DNA from: Ruminococcus sp.
GTDB taxonomy: Bacteria > Bacillota > Clostridia > Oscillospirales > Ruminococcaceae
Assembly (NCBI RefSeq): GCF_017549005.1
Contig: NZ_JAFYYT010000047.1
Span: 1-64,000, forward strand
Length of the DNA: 64,000 nucleotides
Direction of reading: 5' to 3'
Position numbers and translations under genes: made by a program. The notes beneath the pieces are model-generated. The model did not search any database. It was not told where the DNA came from and worked only from the letters and a program-made list of their open reading frames with translations. Below are positions 54,190 to 60,878 of the stretch, in pieces. Every line of letters starts with the position of its first letter. Within the stretch, counting starts at the first letter, position 1.

Positions 54190-54870
54190 ATGAAAAGCAT
54201 TAAATTTACCGCAGCGATACTTGTCGCGGTCACGCTCTGCCTGAGTGCGGGCTGCTCGGAGGATAGCGGCAGCACAGAGCCTCAGTCCGCAACTGCTTCT
54301 GCCACCGATATACAGGTGACAGAGGAGGAGACCGAAGCAGAAACGGCTACGGAAGCTGACGGGAATGCGGAGGAATGGGCTTACACACTGACAGCCCGGA
54401 ACGCAGACCAGCTGGATATCAGCAAGCTTACGCCGTTTGAGCTCAGCTCAGACGACCTTCACGACGGCGTGTGGGACAGCGACATAACCAACACAAAAAA
54501 CGGCACCAACCGTTCGCCCCAGCTCTCATGGGACGCAGTTGACGGAGCGTCCTGCTATGCTGTATATATGGTAGATACAGGAACTACAGGCGTCAGCTCA
54601 TGGATGCACTGGAAGTCGCTTACAGAGGAGACCTCTCTCCCTGCAGGCTGGGCTCCCAAGGAAGAATATGTAGGACCATATCCCCCCGAGGGAACTCACG
54701 TTTATGAGATACTTGTATTTGCAATGAAGCAGCCCCCCGAAAAGCTGAAAGGCGCATTCGACAACTCAAACGAAAAGCTTCTTGAAGCCTTCAAGGTAAT
54801 GGACGGCGAAGAGGGCGGCAACATCATCGCCTGCGGACACATAAAGGGTACATATACTCACGGAGAATAA
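54190..54870 (+). CDS. PEBP (YbhB/YbcL-like) lipoprotein
   Basis: 226 residues. Lipoprotein signal with lipobox LSAGC (Cys22), a Glu/Thr-rich linker (about 25-60), then a phosphatidylethanolamine-binding-protein domain with the family block NRSPQLSWD (about residues 108-116), the next YMVDTG-WMHW region, and PYPPEGTHVYEILVFA (about 162-177). YbhB-like proteins bind small anionic ligands; function in bacteria is poorly known. The SD AGAGGAG is 7 bases before the ATG. The stop abuts the next ATG. Confidence 0.9.
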   Translation: MKSIKFTAAILVAVTLCLSAGCSEDSGSTEPQSATASATDIQVTEEETEAETATEADGNAEEWAYTLTARNADQLDISKLTPFELSSDDLHDGVWDSDITNTKNGTNRSPQLSWDAVDGASCYAVYMVDTGTTGVSSWMHWKSLTEETSLPAGWAPKEEYVGPYPPEGTHVYEILVFAMKQPPEKLKGAFDNSNEKLLEAFKVMDGEEGGNIIACGHIKGTYTHGE

Positions 54871-55599
54871 ATGGCGAATTCAAAGGAAACACACACCGTT
54901 CTGACGTCTGACGGTGCACAGGATTACATATTGGAGCGAAAAAAAGTAAAGAACATCAATCTTCGCGTAAAGCCCGACTGCACGGTATACGTATCCGCGC
55001 CTGACGGAGTGACTGTACGTGAGATAGAGAGCTTCATACGCTCCAAGAGCAGATATATCAGACGCGCGACCGAATATTTCCGCACCCGTCCGCAGACGGA
55101 AAAGGCGGAGATGAAATATATAAGCGGTGAAAAGATAAAGCTCCTCGGCACAGACGTGGAGCTGAAAATAGTGCAGGACTTCAAGGAATACACAGAAAGG
55201 GACGGCTCAAGGCTGTTTATCCACGTAAAGGACAAGGACGACGCGGAGCGCAGAAAGAAGCTGTATAATGCATGGCTCGAAGAGATATGCAGGGAGATAT
55301 TCACCGAAGTGATGCACGATGTGCACGAGAAGTTCGGAGAGTACAGCCTGCCTTTTCCGCAGCTCAAGCTTCGTACAATGACCTCGCGCTGGGGCAGCTG
55401 TCACCCGATGAAGAAGATAATAACGCTGAACAGGCGTCTTATCGAAGCTCCGCGGCACTGTATCGAGCAGGTCGTTACCCACGAGTTCTGTCACTTTGTA
55501 CACCCCGACCACAGCAAGGATTTTTACGCGCTTCTGCAGCGTATGTACCCCGAGTGGCGCTACAGCAAAGCAGTCCTCGAAAGCACGGTTGTATTATAA
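54871..55599 (+). CDS. YgjP/WLM-type (DUF45) metallopeptidase
   Basis: 242 residues. The C-terminal zinc motif is THEFCHFVHPDHSKDFY (HExxH plus a third His), typical of the M48-related YgjP (DUF45) family, with TSRWGSC ahead of it (about 171-177). N-terminal beta-rich region has RKKVKNINLRVKPDCTVYVSAP, also typical. It begins immediately after the PEBP stop, with GGAG in the preceding codons, so the two are co-translated. Function of the family is unclear, sometimes linked to restriction loci; no such locus is here. Confidence 0.9.
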   Translation: MANSKETHTVLTSDGAQDYILERKKVKNINLRVKPDCTVYVSAPDGVTVREIESFIRSKSRYIRRATEYFRTRPQTEKAEMKYISGEKIKLLGTDVELKIVQDFKEYTERDGSRLFIHVKDKDDAERRKKLYNAWLEEICREIFTEVMHDVHEKFGEYSLPFPQLKLRTMTSRWGSCHPMKKIITLNRRLIEAPRHCIEQVVTHEFCHFVHPDHSKDFYALLQRMYPEWRYSKAVLESTVVL

Positions 55600-55600
55600 C

Positions 55601-55635
55601 AAAAAGCCATAAGGAAGTATCCTTATGGCTTTTTT
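55601..55635. terminator. Bidirectional terminator
   Basis: 15-bp stem AAAAAGCCATAAGGA/TCCTTATGGCTTTTT, loop AGTA, T-run on both strands. Confidence 0.93.
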
Positions 55636-55671
55636 AGCGTACAGTTGCATCTCCGCAGGCGATACAGCTGC

Positions 55672-56832
55672 TTATTCTTCTTCAATATTTGTTTCACAGA
55701 TACTGCCCTCAAAGCAGTCAGCCATAGTTTGGCGGAGCTCGTCGAGGCTTTTGCAGCCCTCGCAGATAACATCGCCGACCTTGAAAGCGTCACCGTAAAA
55801 AGAGTCGTAGAACTGCGAATAGCTCGGGAACACGGCTTTTTCCGCCGGAAACTCCCCGTTTTTGCTGTTATCGGGCGTGAAAACGTTGAGGAAGTACGTA
55901 AAATAGTAATAATCGAGGTTCTCACCATGCTTTTTAGCGTCACTGCCGCTCTTTATATCGGAAGTGACCCTGTAGACGTAGCAGAGGGCGTTCCTGCCCC
56001 ATTTTGCAGTATTTTCCGCAGGAGTATAGAGCTCAGCACCGAGAAGCTCCACATCGCAGAGCTTCTTATCCGCCCACGAAGCTCCGAGCTTTCGGAGCTC
56101 CTCCTGAGCGTACCCGTCCATTCTCTCATAGGAAGCCTTGCTGATATCGCCGAGCTTCTTCACGTACACGGGAACACCGCTGACGGTATACGCTTTTTCA
56201 AAGCATTCGGGAACAAATCCCTGCCCGAAGCATTTTTCTGTCGTTTCTTTTTCACTGGCGCCGCCGAAACGGACTTTTATCCTGTCTCCGTTGCTGAGAC
56301 CGCTGGTATGCCTTGCAGTAAAGGAGACGTTCTTTACAGGCAGTCCGTCGGCATTAAGTATCAGCTCACCGTTTGGCTCGACTCCCGAATATTCAAGATT
56401 GAGGAAATCGAAAGGGTCGAAGCGCTCTGCTTCCCTGAGGTCGCATACGGTGATCTCCTTGTCCGAAAGGGCGAGCCTTATTTTGTATGTATTCTCCAGT
56501 TCTTCCACGCCGCTCCTGTCCCACCTGAAGGTGATGACATCGCCGTTTGAAAGCATTGAATCCTTGTCGGGAGAACCGCTGATACACTCCGCAAGCTTTT
56601 CAGCCGCACGCTGTATACTTTCCCTGTCGTCGGGGTCTTTTATGCCGAAAGCGCGGAGATTGTCCGTGACGATCTTCTCGTAATCCATGTCAATGTCCGC
56701 AGAAGCTGCGGTGTCAAGGCCGCTGAAGCTCAGTCTGAGGTAATTGTTCAGGTCGATGTCGGCTCTTCCACAGCTGACAAGAACTGCCGCTGCAAGCAAT
56801 GGAGCTGACAGTTTCAGTATTATCTTTTTCAA
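55672..56832 (-). CDS. Lipoprotein of unknown function
   Basis: 386 residues from TTG 56832-56830, which has GGAGG 9 bases upstream and gives a normal lipoprotein signal (lipobox LVSC, Cys22); the frame to 56916 lacks an SD. The mature part starts DIDLNNYLRLSFSGLDTAASADIDMDY, a pattern repeated in many Clostridial surface proteins of unknown role. No catalytic motif seen. Transcribed from a promoter that overlaps the divergent hydrolase promoter. Confidence 0.8.
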   Translation of the reverse strand: MKKIILKLSAPLLAAAVLVSCGRADIDLNNYLRLSFSGLDTAASADIDMDYEKIVTDNLRAFGIKDPDDRESIQRAAEKLAECISGSPDKDSMLSNGDVITFRWDRSGVEELENTYKIRLALSDKEITVCDLREAERFDPFDFLNLEYSGVEPNGELILNADGLPVKNVSFTARHTSGLSNGDRIKVRFGGASEKETTEKCFGQGFVPECFEKAYTVSGVPVYVKKLGDISKASYERMDGYAQEELRKLGASWADKKLCDVELLGAELYTPAENTAKWGRNALCYVYRVTSDIKSGSDAKKHGENLDYYYFTYFLNVFTPDNSKNGEFPAEKAVFPSYSQFYDSFYGDAFKVGDVICEGCKSLDELRQTMADCFEGSICETNIEEE

Positions 56833-56880
56833 AGTTAAGCTCCTCCGAAAAACGCGAAATATTCGTTTTACACGGAATAT

Positions 56881-56946
56881 ATTATACCACTTGACGCACC
56901 GCCAGTCAATACGCACCTTGACAGGTGAGCGAAAGACTGGTATAAT
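56881..56946. promoter_or_regulatory. Divergent overlapping promoters
   Basis: Minus: TTGACT (56909-56904), 17-bp spacer, TATAAT (56886-56881) for the lipoprotein. Plus: TTGACA (56918-56923), 17-bp spacer, TATAAT (56941-56946) for the alpha/beta hydrolase. The two -35 elements are only 8 bp apart, so polymerases at the two promoters may compete. Confidence 0.8.
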
Positions 56947-56987
56947 TAATGCACACTAAATAAAAAGCAGGCCGAAGGAGGGATATA

Positions 56988-57857
56988 ATGTCGTTAGGCA
57001 GCTATTTATTCAGAAAAATGTGTACCAGAAGCGATACCGCAAGGGACAGCGGACTTACCACACCTGCGGAGATAGAGCGCTTTGACGATATAAAATACGG
57101 CAGCGACCCGAAGTGGAACCTGCTCGACGTTTACCGTCCGAAAGCTGCGGCAGGCAGAAAGCTTCCCGTAATTGTGAGCTTTCACGGCGGCGGCTGGGTC
57201 TACGGAGACAAGGGCGTGTACCAGTATTACTGCATGGAGCTTGCAAAGCAGGGCTTTGCCGTTGTGAACTACAGCTACCGTCTTGCGCCGAAGTTCCGCC
57301 ACCCTGCGCCATTTGAGGACACGAACGAGGTATTCGCATGGCTTATGGAAAATGCCGCGAAGTACGGCTTTGATACTGACAATATCTTTGCAGTCGGCGA
57401 CTCGGCAGGAGCGATGGGAATAGCGCTTTACGCCTGTATACTGACCTCTGCGGACTACGCTGAGAAGTACAGCTTCAAGCCGCCGAAGGGGCTTACAATA
57501 AAAGGACTTGCCCTTAACTGCGGAATATACGACGCTGAGCATTTCTGCACGGTAAAAACTCTCCGTGACTACCTCCCTAAGCGCAGCAGCGGAGATACAC
57601 TTGCAGACCTCACGGTAATAAAGCACGTAACGAAGGACTTTCCGCCGAGCTTTATAATGACGGCGAACTGCGACCACCTGAGGAGCGAGTCGCCGCTGCT
57701 CGAAAAGGCATTGCAGGAGAGGGGAGTTCCCTGCGTATTCAGGGAATACGGCGACGAAAACACGCAGCTGTATCATGTATTCCACTGTAATATAAAGACC
57801 CCCGAAGCCGCACAAGCCAACAAGGACGAGTGTGATTTCTTCAGATCGTTGATATGA
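56988..57857 (+). CDS. Alpha/beta hydrolase (HSL-type esterase/lipase)
   Basis: 289 residues. Oxyanion-hole motif SFHGGGWVYG (about residues 64-73), nucleophile Ser in GDSAGAMG (about 142-149), and a C-terminal His in LYHVFHCN (about 265). This set is the hormone-sensitive-lipase esterase family, which includes acetyl-xylan and other carbohydrate esterases, but no dockerin or signal peptide is present, so it is probably cytoplasmic. Start follows AAGGAGG. Confidence 0.9.
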   Translation: MSLGSYLFRKMCTRSDTARDSGLTTPAEIERFDDIKYGSDPKWNLLDVYRPKAAAGRKLPVIVSFHGGGWVYGDKGVYQYYCMELAKQGFAVVNYSYRLAPKFRHPAPFEDTNEVFAWLMENAAKYGFDTDNIFAVGDSAGAMGIALYACILTSADYAEKYSFKPPKGLTIKGLALNCGIYDAEHFCTVKTLRDYLPKRSSGDTLADLTVIKHVTKDFPPSFIMTANCDHLRSESPLLEKALQERGVPCVFREYGDENTQLYHVFHCNIKTPEAAQANKDECDFFRSLI

Positions 57858-57858
57858 C

Positions 57859-57893
57859 AAAATGCCCGAAAGTGTTTATTTCGGGCATTTTTT
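57859..57893. terminator. Terminator between hydrolase and response regulator
   Basis: Stem AAATGCCCGAAA/TTTCGGGCATTT with T-run on the plus side. Two further small hairpins follow: CCAAAGG/CCTTTGG (57905-57926) and CGCCTT/AAGGCG (57960-57978). Confidence 0.85.
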
Positions 57894-57990
57894 AACATAT
57901 GATCCCAAAGGGTCCACAACCTTTGGTCAGGTCAAGGGTGACTCCCCACATACGACAGACGCCTTGCAGGTGAAGGCGCCTCCGTAGAAT

Positions 57991-58806
57991 TCAGAATTTA
58001 TACCCAAGGGTTTTTATTCTTTCTGCCGAGTCGCTTATCTCAGCCCATGAGTAGTCTATCATATACTCGCCGTGATAGGTATTGAAAGCAGCGGTATCGC
58101 CTGCGAAAAGGTCATACAGGTCGCAGTCCACAGCCTCCTTGTTCACAAGTATCTGACGGTTCTGTTTGATTATGACGTTATGGAATCCGGCGTTTTCGAT
58201 ATCCTTTATGAGGTCAGAGACATACTGGGATATCTTTTTTGAGGTAGGTCTGTCGAAGTCCTCCACCTCAAGAACGTCCGCGGCGATCTCCTTGCTTGTT
58301 ACGGGGTAGCCGCACTGGTCGATGAGGTAGGCGAAGATCTCCTTTGAGATAGTCCTCGAGAACTTCATAGGCGAGTCGTCCTTGCCGAAAACGCGGAAAT
58401 TTCCGAAGGTACGTATTTTCAGCTTGTCGCTGTTCTTGTCCTCGGGCTGGGTGGTGTATCTGAAATTATTGAACTCGTTGCGGATATCCTCTTCCGTGTA
58501 GGGTTTCATGATATAGCCGCTGGGTCGCATCTGTATAGCCGCAAAGGCGTATTCGGAATAGCTGGTAACAAATACGATATTGCACATAGGCGAGTGTTTT
58601 TTGAGCTCGATAGCCACCTGTATGCCCGACATCTGACCTATTCTGATATCGAGGAATGCGGCGTCAAAGGGCTCGCTGTTGTCGTATTCCATGAACTGCG
58701 ACGGCCTGCGGAACGAGACTATCTCCGCCTCGGGGCAGACCTTGTGCAGTGTATCTACAAGAAGCTGTAATGCGAAACGTTCATCATCAATTGCCAGAAT
58801 TTTCAT
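57991..58806 (-). CDS. Response regulator with SARP-like DNA-binding domain
   Basis: 271 residues. N-terminal receiver domain with the phosphate-accepting Asp53 in FLDIRIG, conserved acidic IDDE at 6-9 and Lys in IMKPY (about 102). The C-terminal part (about 128-271) is a winged-helix DNA-binding domain (LKIRTFGNFRVFGKD, then YPVTSKEIAADVL) followed by a short BTAD-like start, as in SARP regulators. LytS-type kinases normally pair with LytTR regulators, so this pairing is atypical. Its start overlaps the kinase stop by 20 bases, and both are transcribed as one unit. Confidence 0.88.
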   Translation of the reverse strand: MKILAIDDERFALQLLVDTLHKVCPEAEIVSFRRPSQFMEYDNSEPFDAAFLDIRIGQMSGIQVAIELKKHSPMCNIVFVTSYSEYAFAAIQMRPSGYIMKPYTEEDIRNEFNNFRYTTQPEDKNSDKLKIRTFGNFRVFGKDDSPMKFSRTISKEIFAYLIDQCGYPVTSKEIAADVLEVEDFDRPTSKKISQYVSDLIKDIENAGFHNVIIKQNRQILVNKEAVDCDLYDLFAGDTAAFNTYHGEYMIDYSWAEISDSAERIKTLGYKF

Positions 58807-60103
58807 CGTGGATCTCCTTTGGAATAAGAATAGTACATTCTGTTCCCTCGTCGGGAGCGCTCTTTATAATGAGTTTGCCTCCGCACTCGTCGTAAAGGCG
58901 CTTGCGGACGTTGAAAATACCGATATGGCTTCCGTCCAGGTCTTTAAGGGTGTTGACGTCGAAGCCGCCGCCGTCGTCCCTGATTATGACCTTGTGGAAC
59001 TCCTCCGTTTCCTCGGTGGAGATACACACTGTTCCGCAGCCGCTCTCGGACCTGTTGATACCGTGCTTAACGGCATTTTCCACGAGAGGCTGTACAGTCA
59101 GTACAGGCAGCATGAAGTCGATATCGTTAATGTCGAAAACAATGTCAAGGTCCTCGCCGAATCGTATTTTTTCCAGCGAAAGGTAGACCTTTGTGTGTTC
59201 TATTTCCTCAGTAATGGGAACGAGGTTCTTGTGGCTCATGGCTTCGAGGTTCTTTCTCAGGAACTTTGAGAAGTCGATGAGAGCCTTTTTTGCCTGAGAA
59301 GCGTCCTTATCGCAGAGATAGGTTATGGAAGTCAGGGAATTGTACATAAAATGGGGCTGTATCTGCGATATCATGAGCATACGCTTACTTCGCTCAAGCT
59401 CGAGCTCGCTGGTTCGGAGCTTTATCTTCATCTCGCTCTGATAGATAGCGACGAGATAGAAGTAGTATATAATAACGTCGAGTGCAACGATCTCGTCCAT
59501 AAGGTCTTTAACTTTGCCGGCCGCCTCAAGGTAACATTCCGCAAGAGTAAGGAAAACGATGAATATGACCGTGGCACCCTTGCTCATTTCCTTTTCCTTG
59601 ATGAAAAGGATAGAGTACCTCATGAGCAGAAGCAGATATATCATACCCACAAAGTAAGGCAGCATCATCAGAGGCCCGTCAGCGCAATCAAGGTGCTTGT
59701 TGTATCTGAATATTATACCGGGCTTTGCGATATTGGCTATCTCCGAGATTATGCAGACGACCTCGGGAATGAATATGATATGCTTCTTTTGCACAGGAGC
59801 TATCAGGAGAAGCTCCACATAGGCTATCAGCGGAAAAAGAATATGCTCGGTAGCCGTACGCAGGTTAAAAAGTGTCAATACCACGTCGCGGCTGTAGTTT
59901 CGTTCAGAATCATATCCAAACAGCATGAACCAGTCCCTTATACCTGCATTTACGACAATGACCGAAAGCATGATGACAATGGCTATAACATGATCCGTAC
60001 CGTAAGGACGTTCCCTGCGGTTTTCAATGAGCATTATTATGATACCGAGAATAAGCGCGACAGACAGTAAATTCAATTGCAGAAATTCTGAAACCAATTT
60101 CAT
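58787..60103 (-). CDS. LytS-type sensor histidine kinase
   Basis: 438 residues from ATG 60103; the frame to 60187 is longer but has no better start (AGGTG lies upstream of 60103). Five or six membrane helices fill the first 200 residues. The His_kinase domain follows with the phosphorylated His in QIQPHFMYNSL (about 251-261), and HATPase_c with VENAVKHGI (N-box) and DDGGGFD (G-box). Operonic with the SARP-like regulator. The stimulus is unknown. It sits back to back with the candidate RNA and the GH74 gene. Confidence 0.92.
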   Translation of the reverse strand: MKLVSEFLQLNLLSVALILGIIIMLIENRRERPYGTDHVIAIVIMLSVIVVNAGIRDWFMLFGYDSERNYSRDVVLTLFNLRTATEHILFPLIAYVELLLIAPVQKKHIIFIPEVVCIISEIANIAKPGIIFRYNKHLDCADGPLMMLPYFVGMIYLLLLMRYSILFIKEKEMSKGATVIFIVFLTLAECYLEAAGKVKDLMDEIVALDVIIYYFYLVAIYQSEMKIKLRTSELELERSKRMLMISQIQPHFMYNSLTSITYLCDKDASQAKKALIDFSKFLRKNLEAMSHKNLVPITEEIEHTKVYLSLEKIRFGEDLDIVFDINDIDFMLPVLTVQPLVENAVKHGINRSESGCGTVCISTEETEEFHKVIIRDDGGGFDVNTLKDLDGSHIGIFNVRKRLYDECGGKLIIKSAPDEGTECTILIPKEIHDENSGN

Positions 60104-60143
60104 TGAAGCGACACCTACTGAATCAAAATAAATATATAATAAC

Positions 60144-60172
60144 ATTATATCACATTCTGCACTGTTTGTAAA
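60144..60172 (-). promoter_or_regulatory. Promoter for the kinase/regulator operon
   Basis: Minus strand: TTTACA (60172-60167), 17-bp spacer, TATAAT (60149-60144). Confidence 0.75.
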
Positions 60173-60298
60173 GCAAAAACAGAACATTTTTTGTGGGGAA
60201 TTTCAAAATTGAAGCACCTTTTATCAGCTAACAGCCGTGCAAATATCCAAATATTGCCAAAAAGCGTCATTTTTGACGCCGGAAAATAAGTAATTTTT

Positions 60299-60327
60299 TT
60301 GTTGAACCATGTGGAACAGCCTATGAT
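60299..60327 (+). promoter_or_regulatory. Promoter of the structured RNA candidate
   Basis: TTGTTG (60299-60304), 17-bp spacer, TATGAT (60322-60327). An alternative pairing TTGAAC/TAGAAT with 19-bp spacing overlaps it. Confidence 0.55.
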
Positions 60328-60334
60328 AGAATAT

Positions 60335-60609
60335 ATTTCGGGATATGATATGTATATATCGTGAATGTAGGAAGGGAGCCGGACGCTGCAGTCGTGAAGG
60401 AACTGGGGGGAAAACAGTGCTGATCAGGTTGCGTACCGATCAAAACGGGCTGTGGTGTCTGCCTTCTCTACTACTCTGAGGTATGTTTTATTAGCAGATT
60501 CCACGCTTTCCGCAAAGAAAAAAGGAAAGCGCTTATAATGAGATCTTCAGATGTCATATGTTTCATTGCTCAACACTCTCGCGCAGCCGAAAGGCTGCGT
60601 ATTTTTTTT
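60335..60609 (+). ncRNA. Candidate structured non-coding RNA
   Basis: About 275 nt with promoter and terminator but no credible ORF. A 5' hairpin pairs 60337-60346 with 60356-60365. The main stem joins 60367-60375 and 60380-60391 to 60450-60466 and 60468-60471 (about 21 bp, including a continuous 12-bp helix, with a 4-base bulge and a 1-base bulge). It closes a junction with two hairpins: ACTG/CAGT (60402-60405, 60415-60418) and TGATC-GGT/ACC-GATCA (60421-60442). A third helix CGCTTTCC/GGAAAGCG follows (about 60513-60540). It does not match tmRNA, RNase P, SRP RNA or any riboswitch I know; a 6S-like RNA is not excluded. Confidence 0.6.
60582..60609 (+). terminator. Terminator of the structured RNA candidate
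   Basis: 7-bp GC stem CGCAGCC/GGCTGCG with a stable GAAA tetraloop, then TATTTTTTTT. Confidence 0.93.
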
Positions 60610-60627
60610 GCCCGTAACATTACGATA

Positions 60628-60675
60628 CTGTGGCAACTGTATAGAAATCCTGTACCTTCTATACATTTACCACAG
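60628..60675 (+). repeat. Inverted repeat upstream of GH74
   Basis: Nested arms CTGTGG/CCACAG (60628-60633, 60670-60675) and TATAGAA/TTCTATA (60640-60646, 60657-60663), followed by a second small hairpin TTTCTC/GAGAAA near 60688-60707. It could be a protein-binding site or a second RNA element. Confidence 0.45.
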
Positions 60676-60775
60676 CATATCCGCAGTTTCTCGGGAATTA
60701 GAGAAATGATTATTTTTGCCTTCTGCAAAATAGTATTCTCATTATATCCTATAGTGTCATAACGCCGAAAACGCC

Positions 60776-60804
60776 TTGACACCGTACATTTAAAATGTTA
60801 AAAT
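60776..60804 (+). promoter_or_regulatory. Promoter for the GH74 gene
   Basis: TTGACA (60776-60781), 17-bp spacer, TAAAAT (60799-60804); 75 bp before the start codon. Confidence 0.75.
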
Positions 60805-60878
60805 AAAGTCGAAAAACAGGCAAGGATAAAGAATTGGGAATACGAACATAAACATATAAAACAGAAAGGAAAAGAACA

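Larger units (their letters stand above)
60104..60878. other. Long intergenic region with RNA-like structure
   Basis: 775 bases without a protein gene. From left: kinase promoter (60144-60172, minus), a short hairpin GCGTCA/TGACGC (60264-60279), a promoter at 60299-60327, the structured RNA candidate (60335-60609) ending in a strong terminator, another inverted repeat (60628-60675), and the GH74 promoter (60776-60804). The small 74-codon frame at 60538-60762 crosses the terminator and is not convincing. Confidence 0.7.

Noticed and set aside
60335-60609. Identification of the structured RNA as tmRNA, RNase P RNA, SRP RNA or a known riboswitch
   Set aside because: None of the conserved sequence blocks of those RNAs (tRNA-like end, GAGGAAAGUCC, SRP GGAA loop region, TPP, FMN, cobalamin, lysine or c-di-GMP-I cores) could be found.
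60538-60762. 74-codon frame in the long intergenic region
   Set aside because: It runs through a strong intrinsic terminator, has no SD and no coding-like composition.
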